Assembly (NCBI GenBank): GCA_964400875.1
Contig: CAYNWK010000026.1
Span: 1 to 37,240, forward strand
DNA length: 37,240 nt
Source of the DNA: CAYNWK01 sp964400875
GTDB lineage: Bacteria > Chloroflexota > Anaerolineae > Anaerolineales > UBA4823
Direction: 5' to 3'
Shown here one piece after another: positions 7,072 to 15,474 of this stretch; within the stretch, counting starts at the first letter, position 1, and each line of letters starts with the position of its first letter. Made by a program: the position numbers and the translations under genes. Below the pieces are notes generated by a model. It was not told the origin of the DNA, ran no database searches, and saw only the letters and a list, made by a program, of their open reading frames with translations.

Positions 7072-7761
7072 TTAGGGGGCGCGCAAAGCTGCGATCGCTC
7101 TTTGTACAGCTGGCAATAATTCAGCTTCTTCTTCGGACGAAAGTGGCATAAATGGCATCGAACGCTGTCCGTTGATGCGAGATTCCAGGCGCGTCTCCAG
7201 GCGCTCCAGGACAGGTAGCACGTCCAGGAAACCCACGCGACCAATGGCCAGCGCGGCCTGTTCACGAATAGGCTGCTCGATCGTGCGGTCGGAGACGATG
7301 TCGGCGAGGTGGTTGCCAGCGTAAGGACAGGCATCCAATAACCTGGCGACATGCTCAGCCAGCGCCGGCTCCTCAACCAGCGCCTGGAGCAGTGCATAGA
7401 CCTGCCGGGTGCGCATCTGAGAGAGATAACTGCTCACCACTTGCCGCACATTTACAGGAGTTGGGTTACCGTCCTTATCCGGAAACAACAAATCACCTAA
7501 TGCACGCACAATTCGCACCCGGAACTCGACCTCGTTGTCGGTTAATCGTGTGGCGATTAAGTAGGCCACCAGGGGGGAAAACCGCGATGCATTGAGTTCT
7601 AACAAGCGGTCCAGTCCCTTTTGTCGATCGCTAAATTCCGGTTTACACAAGGATTCGGCTGCACTCCAAACCGCGGGAAATAGTTCCACATTGCCGATAC
7701 TTTCTCCCAGTTGAAAAAGCTCAGGCTGGGAACTTCCCGATAGTTGAGATGGGTTTGGCAT
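7072..7761 (-). CDS. HEAT-repeat-like helical protein
   Basis: A 229-residue, mostly helical cytosolic protein. Repeated paired-helix units are visible: RQKGLDRLLELNASRFSPLV, VEFRVRIVRALGDLLF, TRQVYALLQALVEEP and IREQAALAIGRVGFLDVLPV. The last is a good match to the HEAT/PBS-lyase-like pattern. Such repeats usually act as protein-binding scaffolds. A -10 box TATACT (7769-7774, minus strand) ends 7 nt before the ATG and no Shine-Dalgarno sequence is present, which suggests a leaderless mRNA. It is separated by 90 bp from the CarH-like gene upstream on the same strand. No specific role can be given. Confidence 0.7.
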   Translation of the reverse strand: MPNPSQLSGSSQPELFQLGESIGNVELFPAVWSAAESLCKPEFSDRQKGLDRLLELNASRFSPLVAYLIATRLTDNEVEFRVRIVRALGDLLFPDKDGNPTPVNVRQVVSSYLSQMRTRQVYALLQALVEEPALAEHVARLLDACPYAGNHLADIVSDRTIEQPIREQAALAIGRVGFLDVLPVLERLETRLESRINGQRSMPFMPLSSEEEAELLPAVQRAIAALRAP

Positions 7762-7768
7762 GGGGTGA

Positions 7769-7774
7769 AGTATA
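7769..7774 (-). promoter_or_regulatory. -10 box of the HEAT-like gene, leaderless candidate
   Basis: On the minus strand this reads TATACT, with a weak TTGTTC 17 bp upstream as the -35. The distance of 7 nt to the ATG at 7761 would place the transcription start at or next to the start codon. Confidence 0.45.
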
Positions 7775-7851
7775 CCCTACTTGCGAGGGATGAACAAACT
7801 TTTAACGCGCTAAGGGGATCTAAGACTTGAGGGGCGGCTTCTGATCAGCAG

Positions 7852-8808
7852 TCAGCGCAAGATCTTTTCGATGTTTTCCAATCCCAACTGGAAAGTCTCT
7901 CCCAAGAAGATGCCTTGCATTCGCTGCCGCCATTCAGGCTGCAAGGTAAAAATACGCCCGCCGTAACCAATCGGGGGACGACCGGTTTCAGCAGCCTCTG
8001 GCAACCAGTTCGGCCATTCGATCAGCTCGCTGGTCGATTCTTCCGTCATGGCGACGACAACGACCAATGACGGCTTGATATCTCGCACGAAATTGGCCAG
8101 GTCGGACAGCGGTACGGCCTGCCCCAGATAAGCAACCGGCCATCGGCGGCGGCGTAATAGTGCGCCTAAGATCAGCAGGCTGCCTTCGTGCCATTCATTC
8201 GGCGCACAGGCCATCACCACCGGAGGGACCGGCTGTGGCGGAGGCCCGCTCAACATCCACATCAACAAGCGGTGGCGCAGATAATTTGTCGCCATATGCT
8301 CAGTCGCAACGCTGATCTCCCGGTGTTCCCAGGCGGTACCTATTTTCTCCATCACCGGGGCAATCCCTTTCAGAATGATCTCCTCCGGAGAGGTCAAGGC
8401 CAGGGCTTCGCCAAACAAGAGGTCAGCATGGCTTAACTGGCGGTCCACCAGATTTTTCAACAGCCGTTGCCTAAAGGTTGGCAGGAACGCCTGTGAGGAG
8501 GCGCGTTCTTCTTTGGTAAATTCGAGATCGGGTTCCGTTGAAACTCGACCGTTTTCTTCCTGGTGATGCAAGGCGCTGATCGCCTGGGATGTCTGCATAC
8601 CTTCATCAATCCGCGCTTTAACCCAGCGCAGATGCAACACATCACTTTCCGAATAAAGCCGGTGCCCTCCGGAAGTGCGTTTCGATTGGGGAAAATCATA
8701 GCGTCGTTCCCAGGCTCGCAGCGTAGCCATGGAAATGTCCGTCATGCGCGAGACGACGCCGATATTGTAGAGGGGATCGTTGTTTCCAGTTTGTACTTCA
8801 GGTAACAT
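7852..8808 (-). CDS. carH: MerR-family, B12-binding light-responsive regulator (CarH/LitR-like)
   Basis: A 318-residue repressor of the CarH/LitR type. In known members, adenosylcobalamin holds a DNA-bound tetramer in the dark and light breaks it apart, freeing carotenoid genes. The MerR winged helix spans about residues 12-85 (YNIGVVSRMTDISMATLRAW, then RTSGGHRLYSESDV). A helical cap domain follows, with the diagnostic W-x9-EH motif at Trp160, Glu170 and His171. The Rossmann B12 domain (about 195-318) has EWHEG at 205-209. The axial His207 is kept, but the Gly normally three residues after it is Ser210, with Gly at 209. The gene is divergent from crtI with facing consensus promoters and tandem 11-bp operator repeats. 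GGAG precedes the ATG. Confidence 0.9.
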   Translation of the reverse strand: MLPEVQTGNNDPLYNIGVVSRMTDISMATLRAWERRYDFPQSKRTSGGHRLYSESDVLHLRWVKARIDEGMQTSQAISALHHQEENGRVSTEPDLEFTKEERASSQAFLPTFRQRLLKNLVDRQLSHADLLFGEALALTSPEEIILKGIAPVMEKIGTAWEHREISVATEHMATNYLRHRLLMWMLSGPPPQPVPPVVMACAPNEWHEGSLLILGALLRRRRWPVAYLGQAVPLSDLANFVRDIKPSLVVVVAMTEESTSELIEWPNWLPEAAETGRPPIGYGGRIFTLQPEWRQRMQGIFLGETFQLGLENIEKILR

Positions 8809-8838
8809 GCTTTCTCCAAATTATTCAGTCTGGAGAAA

Positions 8839-8867
8839 AGTATAGCACCGACCAACTTATCTGTCAA
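8839..8867 (-). promoter_or_regulatory. carH promoter
   Basis: On the minus strand TTGACA (8862-8867) and TATACT (8839-8844) are separated by exactly 17 bp, a near-perfect sigma70-type promoter. It points at the carH ATG at 8808. It lies next to the crtI operator, so the regulator may control its own synthesis. Confidence 0.85.
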
Positions 8868-8870
8868 GTA

Positions 8871-8903
8871 ACATAAACGAAATATTGACAATATCTTGAC
8901 AAA
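8871..8903 (+). promoter_or_regulatory. CarH-type operator: tandem 11-bp repeats upstream of crtI
   Basis: Two clear units, ATATTGACAAT (8882-8892) and ATCTTGACAAA (8893-8903), follow a degenerate third unit at 8871-8881 that matches the first at 6 of 11 positions. The last TTGACA is also the crtI -35 box. Characterised CarH operators are tandem repeats of this length overlapping -35. Fifteen bases (8882-8896) recur exactly at 24507-24521. Confidence 0.8.
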
Positions 8904-8924
8904 TTCTGCGAACCAGGTTAAAAT
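8896..8924 (+). promoter_or_regulatory. crt operon promoter
   Basis: TTGACA (8896-8901) and TAAAAT (8919-8924) are spaced by 17 bp. Transcription should begin near 8931, leaving a leader of about 34 nt with AAGGAG just before the crtI ATG at 8965. Confidence 0.85.
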
Positions 8925-8964
8925 ATTCATAATTCACCTGATTTCACGCAAACAAGGAGTACCT

Positions 8965-10497
8965 ATGTCAACAGCTATCGTTATTGGCGCCGGGATTGGT
9001 GGGATCACCGCCGCAGCTCGCCTGGCCAGGCAGGGATATCAAGTTTCCGTTTTCGAAAAAGGCAAGCTCCCCGGGGGGCGCGCTTCGATTTTGGAGCAGG
9101 ATGGGCACCGCTTCGATACAGGTCCCACCCTGTTCCTGATGCCCGAGGTTTTTGCCGAAACCTATCGTGCGCTGGGGGAGGATATGTCCGAGTACCTGGA
9201 CCTGATCCGCATCGATCCTACATACCGGGTTCATTTTCACGACGGAGTTCACCTGGACCTGACTTCAGACCTGGTCGCCATGCGCGAGCAGCTGGACGCC
9301 CTGGAACCAGGGTCCTTCGAAGCTTACCTGCGATTTCTGAGCGAGGGATACCGCCATTACAACGTCTCACTGGAACGCTTTGTCGGTCGGAACTTCTATT
9401 CGCTGTTGGAATACTTCAATCCGGCCAATTTGCCGTTGATCTTACGGCTGAAAGCGCTGGTCAAACACCAGGCGAATACGGCGCGTTATTTCAAGGACCC
9501 CCGGCTCCAGGCGGTTTTCTCTTTTCAAAATATGTATCTGGGTGTGAGCCCTTACGACGCGCCCGCGACCTTCTCGCTGCTTCAATATACCGAGCTCGCC
9601 GAAGGCGTCTGGTTCCCGCGCGGCGGCATGTACGAGGTAATCACCAGCCTGGTCGGCATTGCGGAAGGATTGGGCGTTCGTTTTTATTATGACAGCCCGG
9701 TAGATCAAATCAACCTGGAAGGGCAGCAGTCGACCGGCGTCACGCTGACAGACGGAGACGTTATTAACGCCGACCTCGTGGTAGCCAATGCGGATTTACC
9801 GTACGTCTACACAAATTTGCTGCCCGATGATGGCAGCGCCGCCCGGCTGAGCAAGAAAAAATTCACCTCTTCGGCCTTGATGTTCTATTGGGGTATAGAA
9901 GGACCTCGCTCCGACGCTTTGCTGCACCACAACGTTTTCCTGGCTGACCATCAGTACAGAGCTTCTTTCGATCGCATCTTTAAAGACCTCAGCTTGCCCG
10001 AGGAGCCCTCTTTCTACGTCAATGCGCCTGCCCGCACAGATGCATCCTTCGCGCCGTCAGGCCGCGATACGTTGATGGCTTTAGTGCCCGTCGGGCATCT
10101 CGATGATGCCAATCCTCAGGATTGGGAACGCCTGGAAAACCGGGCGCGTACAACCGTTTTGAAGGGCTTGGCCGATCTTGGGCTCAACAATCTGGAAGAT
10201 CGCATCGTCTTTGAGGAAAAGTGGGGACCGCCTTACTACCAAAAAACCTTAAACCTGGCAAAAGGCGCGGCTTTCGGATTGAGCCACAACTTCACCCAGG
10301 TCGGCTACCTGCGACCACACAACCGGCATTCACGTTATAAGAACCTGTATTTCGTCGGCGCGAGTACCCATCCCGGCACCGGGCTGCCGATCGTGCTGCT
10401 CTCAGCCAAGCTCACGGTGGAACGCATCTTGAAGGAACAGGCTCAACCGGTCAAATCCCGGATGACCCACATTCCGGGCGCTCTGGAGCGTGCTTGA
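8965..10497 (+). CDS. crtI: phytoene desaturase (CrtI)
   Basis: CrtI introduces double bonds into phytoene to give coloured carotenes such as lycopene, using FAD at the membrane. The 510-residue protein begins with the FAD-binding motif IVIGAGIGGITAAARLARQG. The CrtI-type block RFDTGPTLFLMPEVF follows, and the C-terminal flavin signature is FVGASTHPGTGLPIVLLSAK. The frame is open from 8896, but the ATG at 8965 is chosen for its AAGGAG ribosome site and because the earlier start would lie in the -35 box. It is the first gene of the operon under the CarH-type operator and its stop overlaps the crtB start (TGATG). Confidence 0.95.
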   Translation: MSTAIVIGAGIGGITAAARLARQGYQVSVFEKGKLPGGRASILEQDGHRFDTGPTLFLMPEVFAETYRALGEDMSEYLDLIRIDPTYRVHFHDGVHLDLTSDLVAMREQLDALEPGSFEAYLRFLSEGYRHYNVSLERFVGRNFYSLLEYFNPANLPLILRLKALVKHQANTARYFKDPRLQAVFSFQNMYLGVSPYDAPATFSLLQYTELAEGVWFPRGGMYEVITSLVGIAEGLGVRFYYDSPVDQINLEGQQSTGVTLTDGDVINADLVVANADLPYVYTNLLPDDGSAARLSKKKFTSSALMFYWGIEGPRSDALLHHNVFLADHQYRASFDRIFKDLSLPEEPSFYVNAPARTDASFAPSGRDTLMALVPVGHLDDANPQDWERLENRARTTVLKGLADLGLNNLEDRIVFEEKWGPPYYQKTLNLAKGAAFGLSHNFTQVGYLRPHNRHSRYKNLYFVGASTHPGTGLPIVLLSAKLTVERILKEQAQPVKSRMTHIPGALERA

Positions 10498-11528
10498 TGA
10501 CCGCACAAAGCCCTCCCTGGGAGCACCGCTTGCTGTCCATGGCCTACGAGGCCCTGGCGCATCACAGCGCGGAAGTTAATAGCGCCGCGTCAAGGGCCTC
10601 AACGGCCCACACCGAATTACTCGAGTTTGCTTATCGGCGTGCCGAAGCGATCACCCAAGAGCACTCCCGCACCTTCTACCTGGCCTCCGCCCTCCTGCCT
10701 GCTGAAAAGCGGCGCGCCATGCGCGCGCTGTATGCCTTTTGCCGGGTGAGCGACGATCTCGTCGATGGAGACCCCAAAGCCTCGCGCGGCACCCTAGAAA
10801 GCTGGAGGCGGATCTCGCTGGGAGAAGCTGCAGATGAATCTGATTTAGTGGCCTTAGCCTGGACCGATACACGCCATCGCTACCAGATTCCGGTGAAACT
10901 GGGCGAACAGCTGATCGACGGTATAGCCGAAGATCTGACCCCGGCGCGCTACGAGACATTTGATGATCTTTCCGCTTACTGCTACCGCGTCGCTTCTACC
11001 GTTGGGCTGATGGCGATGCACATCATCGGCTTTCAAGGAGAGCAGGCTGTCCCCTACGCGATCAAGCTCGGCGTCGCCTTGCAGTTGACCAATATCTTGC
11101 GCGACGTTGGTGAGGATTGGGAAACGGGTCGCCTGTACCTGCCGCGTGAAGAGCTGGATGCGTTTGGATTGGCCCCGGATGACATCGCAGCCGGCGTAAC
11201 CGATCATCGCTGGGGCGCCTTCCTGCGGTTTCAAATCGAGCGCAACCGGCAGTTATACTCGGAAGCCATGCCGGGTATCAACTACCTCAACTCGGAGGGA
11301 AGGTTCGCTATCGGTGCCGCAGCAGATCTGTACAAAGCTATTCTCGATGATATCTACGCGAACCAAGGCGACGTCTTCAATCGGCGTGCTCACATCGGCC
11401 TGGCAGGTAAATTACGTCGTCTGCCCGGTATCTGGTGGCGTTCTACGTTCGGATATCCTACCCGTCAGCTCGAGCGCTCCCTCGCCTCCGTTCGTAGCGG
11501 TGAAAAGCTCAACAGCGAAGGTTTATAA
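10497..11528 (+). CDS. crtB: phytoene synthase (CrtB)
   Basis: CrtB joins two geranylgeranyl diphosphates head to head to make phytoene. The 343-residue protein has both Asp-rich Mg-binding motifs: Asp86-Asp87-x-x-Asp90 in RVSDDLVDGD and Asp203-x-x-x-Asp207 in NILRDVGEDWETGRLYLP. The squalene/phytoene synthase core starts near residue 50 (EAITQEHSRTFYLASALLP). The N-terminal 45 residues are an extra, poorly conserved segment. The ATG at 10497 overlaps the crtI stop, which indicates translational coupling; an in-frame TTG one codon earlier is less likely. Together with crtI this makes lycopene from GGPP; no GGPP synthase is in the window. Confidence 0.95.
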   Translation: MTAQSPPWEHRLLSMAYEALAHHSAEVNSAASRASTAHTELLEFAYRRAEAITQEHSRTFYLASALLPAEKRRAMRALYAFCRVSDDLVDGDPKASRGTLESWRRISLGEAADESDLVALAWTDTRHRYQIPVKLGEQLIDGIAEDLTPARYETFDDLSAYCYRVASTVGLMAMHIIGFQGEQAVPYAIKLGVALQLTNILRDVGEDWETGRLYLPREELDAFGLAPDDIAAGVTDHRWGAFLRFQIERNRQLYSEAMPGINYLNSEGRFAIGAAADLYKAILDDIYANQGDVFNRRAHIGLAGKLRRLPGIWWRSTFGYPTRQLERSLASVRSGEKLNSEGL

Positions 11529-11567
11529 TGGTCTCCAGCCAATGAGTGGAACCCAGAGGAGGGAGCC

Positions 11568-12506
11568 ATGATCATTATCACGGGTGCAGCCGGTTATGTT
11601 GGCAGCCATTTAACCCGGCGCTTGGTTGAAGCGGGAAGGCCGGTGCGGGCGGTGGTGCATAACCGCGCCCATGCAGAAGAGGAAGGCCGGCTGCGCGGGT
11701 TGGACCTCCAGTGGGCTGAAGCGGATGTCACCAAACCGGAAACGCTTGAACCTGCTTTCGAAAACGGCGAAGTCATCATTCACCTTGTGGCGATCCCGAT
11801 GGAAAAAAGCGGGCGAAAGTACAAAGCGATCAATTATCAGGGCACCGTCAACGTGGTCGAGGCGGCGCGAAAAGCTGGCATCAAGCGCTTTTTGAACATG
11901 TCTCAGCTTGGAGCAAAACCGGAGGTCCCCTACAGCTTCCTGGCCTCCAAAGGAAAAGCTCAGGCATACGTCGCCCAGTCCGATCTCGAGTGGACCGCCT
12001 TCCGCCCTTCGGTGATCTGGGGACCAGAGGACGAATTTGCCAACACCTTCGCCCGCCTGTTGCCGTTCTCACCGCTCATTTACCCGATCATTGGGGATGA
12101 AACGGCTACCTTCCAACCCGTGTGGGTGGAGGATGTCGTCACCAGTTTCGAGAAATCCCTCGAGGATCAGAGCACCTTGGGCAAGGAGTTTGAACTCGGC
12201 GGGCCGGAAGTCTTGACCCTCGAAGAAATCGAAAGGCGCACGTTAAAAGCTGTCGGTGCCAACCGTTTGATGGTGCCTTTTCCGATGCTGCTTCTGCGGG
12301 CCATCGTTGCGCTGATGGAGACCTTCTTGCCCAACCCCCCGGTCACGCGCAGTTTGCTCGAGCTGCTCGCCGTCAGCAACGTCCCCGGCGACAATGCGAT
12401 CGGCAAGTTTGTTTATAAGCCGCGGCCATTTACGGTTGAGAATATCGCTCCTTACATGCGAGATTTCAAAGCCAGGGAGACCCTGGCGCAGTACTTTGGC
12501 CGGTAA
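11568..12506 (+). CDS. NAD(P)-binding NDUFA9-like atypical SDR/epimerase
   Basis: A 312-residue Rossmann-fold protein of the atypical short-chain dehydrogenase group near complex I NDUFA9-like and NmrA-like proteins. The N-terminal IIITGAAGYVGSHLTRRLVE carries the GxxGxxG dinucleotide-binding loop. FRPSVIWGPEDEFAN and FELGGPEVLTLEEI are typical later blocks. The usual Tyr-x-x-x-Lys is replaced by a looser YSFLASKGKAQAYV, as in the non-catalytic or altered branches. AGGAGG lies before the ATG and the gene sits 39 nt after crtB. Its place in the crt operon suggests a role in pigment or lipid metabolism, but a substrate cannot be named. Confidence 0.8.
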   Translation: MIIITGAAGYVGSHLTRRLVEAGRPVRAVVHNRAHAEEEGRLRGLDLQWAEADVTKPETLEPAFENGEVIIHLVAIPMEKSGRKYKAINYQGTVNVVEAARKAGIKRFLNMSQLGAKPEVPYSFLASKGKAQAYVAQSDLEWTAFRPSVIWGPEDEFANTFARLLPFSPLIYPIIGDETATFQPVWVEDVVTSFEKSLEDQSTLGKEFELGGPEVLTLEEIERRTLKAVGANRLMVPFPMLLLRAIVALMETFLPNPPVTRSLLELLAVSNVPGDNAIGKFVYKPRPFTVENIAPYMRDFKARETLAQYFGR

Positions 12507-12517
12507 AGCGAGTAGCG

Positions 12518-12964
12518 GTGGTGAAATTTCAGCATCGCTTTCTGGTTCGAGCTGCGCTCGAACGTGTCGCTCACTTTCACGCCCAATCCGACAGCATGCG
12601 CGCCATCACGCCGCCGCCTATCATCGTGCAGATGCACGCCGCGCCGCCCGAATTGTCCGAGGGCGACGAGATGGAATTCTCTTTATGGTTTGGGCCGCTG
12701 CCGGTGCGCTGGAAAGCGCGCATTGAGCAGGTCTCACCCACCGGTTTTGTTGACCGGCAGATTGAAGGGCCTTTCAAGACCTGGGAGCACAAACACAGGT
12801 TCATCCCTCGCGGGGAGTCTGCCACCGAAGTAAGCGATGAGATCGAGTTGACGATACGCCGGGAACCAATCTGGGCGTTGCTAGGTATTGCTATGCGCAT
12901 TAGCCTGCCTTTTCTCTTTGCTTACCGGGGCTGGAAAACCAAGCGCTTACTGGAAGTAAATTAA
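12518..12964 (+). CDS. SRPBCC (START-like) ligand-binding protein
   Basis: A 148-residue protein that looks like the SRPBCC/polyketide-cyclase-like fold. It opens with FQHRFLVRAALERVAHFH, has a beta-rich middle (ARIEQVSPTGFVDRQIEGPF) and ends with a helix followed by RGWKTKRLL. Such proteins hold hydrophobic ligands. Start is GTG at 12518 or the adjacent GTG at 12521; no ATG is available at this position and the ribosome site is weak. It lies 11 nt after the reductase and 2 nt before the second flavoenzyme, so it is clearly part of the operon. Binding of a carotenoid or isoprenoid intermediate is a reasonable but unproven idea. Confidence 0.72.
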   Translation: MVKFQHRFLVRAALERVAHFHAQSDSMRAITPPPIIVQMHAAPPELSEGDEMEFSLWFGPLPVRWKARIEQVSPTGFVDRQIEGPFKTWEHKHRFIPRGESATEVSDEIELTIRREPIWALLGIAMRISLPFLFAYRGWKTKRLLEVN

Positions 12965-12966
12965 TC

Positions 12967-14511
12967 ATGGAAAAAGGAAAACGAGTCGTCGTAATCGGCG
13001 CGGGTATCGGGGGGTTGACCGCCGCCGCAGTCCTGGCACGAGCCGGGCTCGAGGTCACTGTTTTAGAAGCGCAGACGTACCCCGGCGGTTGTGCAGCAAC
13101 TTTTTATCACCAGGACTACCGCTTCGACGCCGGGGCAACCCTGGCAGGCGGTTTTTACCCGGGCGGGCCAATGGATCTGCTTGCCAGAGCTGCCGGGGTG
13201 TCCAGCTGGTCTGGATGTCCGGCGGAGCCGGCGATTCGCGTCCACCTGCCGGGCGGCTTGACAATTGATCGCTGGGGAGACGAACGCCGGCATGCCGCGC
13301 GCCAAGCAGCTTTTGGTAACCGTGCGGATCCTTTCTGGCGCTGGCAGGAACATGCCGCCGAAGCGCTCTGGGATCTGGCCTTGAGATTACCTGACTGGCC
13401 GCCGCAATCGCCAAGGCAATGGACACGACTGTTCGACAAGGGGCTAAATTGGCTGAAGGATGACCCTCCAGGTCGCTTATACCCCGGACTCCTATTCGAT
13501 GCTCTTCGTCCTGTGTCCGCTCACCTGCTGGAGGCGTCGGATCAGCTGCGCTTATTCGTTGATGCCCAATTGATCATCTCGGCTCAGGCTACCAGCCGTT
13601 CTGCCAATGCCCTCTACGGCGCTGCTGCGCTCGATTTACCCCGGCGTGGGGTCGTACACTTGACCGGCGGTATGGGCGCCATCGCCGAGAAATTAGCCAG
13701 TAGCTTACGGCGATACAAAGGGCAGATTGTTTACCGCCAGCGGGTTACAAAGATTGAGTTTCATCGCGGCCGCCCGTCAGCCGTCCTTACCCAACGCGGA
13801 GAAGTCTTCCCCGCGGATTGGGTGATCGCCAATACGCCACCAGAAAATTTAAACACCTTGCTTCAAGAAAGCTTTACCCGCATCGAGAAGGGTCCGGCAG
13901 CGGAGCCGGAAGACTGGGGCGCATTCATGATATATTTAGGTGCAGACACTGCCGCTGTACCGCCCGACCAACCGCTCCACAACCAATTCATCGCCGCACG
14001 CCCTCTGGGAGAAGGCAATTCTATCTTCCTGTCCATCAGCCCTGGCTGGGACGAAACCCGCGCCCCGGTCGGCAAACGCGCCATCACAATCAGCACGCAT
14101 ACCCGGCTTCAGCCGTGGTGGGATCTATTTGCAGCCGATCGACCTGCTTACGAAACGCGTAAACAAGCTTACGCTAAACAGCTTTTAACCCGGGCTGAAC
14201 AGATACTTCCCAGTCTGCGCGAGGCGGCGGAACTGGTTTTACCTGGAACGCCGGTCACTTTTCAACGCTTCACAGAACGCCAGCGTGGCTGGGTCGGTGG
14301 TTATCCGCAAACCAGCCTGATGCGCCATCGCGGGCCGAGGGTCAGCGCCGGCTTGTGGATGGTAGGTGACAGCATCTTCCCGGGACAGTCGACTGCCGCC
14401 GTCGCGCTGGGAGGATTACGGGTTGCCCGCAGCGTCTTGAATGAAGCGATGCCGGAAATCAACCCTCAACATCTAGCTCCGTCCTTTGATCCTGAACGGA
14501 GTCTGAGTTAG
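12967..14511 (+). CDS. second CrtI-family FAD oxidoreductase (CrtD-like desaturase or isomerase)
   Basis: A 514-residue flavoprotein of the phytoene desaturase superfamily, distinct from CrtI upstream. It has VVVIGAGIGGLTAAAVLARA at the N-terminus, YPGGCAATFYHQDYRFDAGA for the flavin ribose contact, and a C-terminal VGDSIFPGQSTAAVALGGLR block. The FPGQ form of that block is closer to CrtD-type 3',4'-desaturases and CrtH-type isomerases than to CrtI. It could act on the end group or geometry of lycopene-derived pigment. Exact activity cannot be read from sequence. The start is 2 nt after the SRPBCC stop, with only a weak ribosome site. Confidence 0.8.
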   Translation: MEKGKRVVVIGAGIGGLTAAAVLARAGLEVTVLEAQTYPGGCAATFYHQDYRFDAGATLAGGFYPGGPMDLLARAAGVSSWSGCPAEPAIRVHLPGGLTIDRWGDERRHAARQAAFGNRADPFWRWQEHAAEALWDLALRLPDWPPQSPRQWTRLFDKGLNWLKDDPPGRLYPGLLFDALRPVSAHLLEASDQLRLFVDAQLIISAQATSRSANALYGAAALDLPRRGVVHLTGGMGAIAEKLASSLRRYKGQIVYRQRVTKIEFHRGRPSAVLTQRGEVFPADWVIANTPPENLNTLLQESFTRIEKGPAAEPEDWGAFMIYLGADTAAVPPDQPLHNQFIAARPLGEGNSIFLSISPGWDETRAPVGKRAITISTHTRLQPWWDLFAADRPAYETRKQAYAKQLLTRAEQILPSLREAAELVLPGTPVTFQRFTERQRGWVGGYPQTSLMRHRGPRVSAGLWMVGDSIFPGQSTAAVALGGLRVARSVLNEAMPEINPQHLAPSFDPERSLS

Positions 14512-14520
14512 GAAGATACA

Positions 14521-15474
14521 ATGAAGATTGGAATCATTGGTAGTGGGTTCGTCGGCGCCACCTCGGCCTATGCGATGGTTATGCGCGGTGTGGGTCGGGA
14601 GATCGTCCTGGTTGACCTGGATCGACAGCGCGCTGAAGCCGAGGCCGACGACCTCCTGCATGCGGTGCCTTTCGCCCATCCCATGCAGATCTATGCAGGC
14701 GAGTATTCGGATTTAACCGGCTGCCGGGTGGTAGTGATCTCCGCCGGGGTCGGTCAAAAATCTGGCGAATCACGGTTGCAGTTGCTCGGCCGAAATGCCC
14801 AGGTGTTCCAACAGGTCATCCCCGCGGTGCTCGAAAACGCGCCCGAGGCGGTGCTCTTGGTGGCTTCCAATCCGGTTGACGTAATGACTCACCTGGCCGC
14901 GCGCTACGCGCGCGAATACGACGTTCCTTCCCACCGAGTGATCGGCAGCGGGACAACGCTGGATACCGCCCGATTCCGCTCGTTAATCAGCCGGAAAATT
15001 GGCATCGATGCCCAGCACATCCATGCGTACGTCATCGGCGAGCACGGCGATACGGAAGTGCTGACCTGGTCATTGGTCACCGTCGGAGGCATGCCGCTGG
15101 AGGAATTCTGCACCGACCAGAATAAATCCTTCTGCCCGGAAGATTATGAGGCCATTGAGGATAGCGTCTGCCGGGCTGCCTATCACATCATAGAAGGGAA
15201 AGGCGCCACCTATTACGGAGTCGGCAGCGCCATTGCCCGTATCGTCGAAGTGATACTGCGCGATCAGCGTTCGATTCTGACCCTATGCACACCGGTTGCG
15301 GAGGTCGCCGGCGTCGAAAATGTAACCCTCTCCTTACCGCACCTGGTTGGAGGCAGCGGGATCGTCTCGACCTTCTATCCTAATCTCAGCCAGGAAGAAG
15401 CCCAAAAATTATCCGCCAGCGCCAGGACGATTCACGACGCCATCGACGAGCTAGATGCCGAGGCTGCCCAATGA
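14521..15474 (+). CDS. ldh: L-lactate dehydrogenase
   Basis: A 317-residue NAD-dependent 2-hydroxyacid dehydrogenase of the LDH/MDH family. The N-terminal GIIGSGFVGATSAYAMV is the NAD site. The substrate loop GVGQKSGESR places Gln79 at the position that marks lactate dehydrogenase; malate dehydrogenases have Arg there. Other catalytic residues are Arg85, Asp148 and Arg151 in TTLDTAR, and His175 in GEHGD. AGGAAG precedes the ATG. The 3' end overlaps the next gene by ATGA. Its presence in a carotenoid operon is unexpected: it may balance redox in the light or simply ride along. Confidence 0.9.
   Translation: MKIGIIGSGFVGATSAYAMVMRGVGREIVLVDLDRQRAEAEADDLLHAVPFAHPMQIYAGEYSDLTGCRVVVISAGVGQKSGESRLQLLGRNAQVFQQVIPAVLENAPEAVLLVASNPVDVMTHLAARYAREYDVPSHRVIGSGTTLDTARFRSLISRKIGIDAQHIHAYVIGEHGDTEVLTWSLVTVGGMPLEEFCTDQNKSFCPEDYEAIEDSVCRAAYHIIEGKGATYYGVGSAIARIVEVILRDQRSILTLCTPVAEVAGVENVTLSLPHLVGGSGIVSTFYPNLSQEEAQKLSASARTIHDAIDELDAEAAQ

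Noticed and set aside
13258..13270. TTGACA-like hexamers inside coding sequence (here, and near 23847)
   Set aside because: Single hexamers without the 11-bp tandem repeat or a -10 box, inside genes; not counted as CarH-type sites.
13055..13439. Three overlapping minus-strand frames inside the second CrtI-family gene
   Set aside because: All are antisense to a clear flavoprotein gene and show no protein-like composition.
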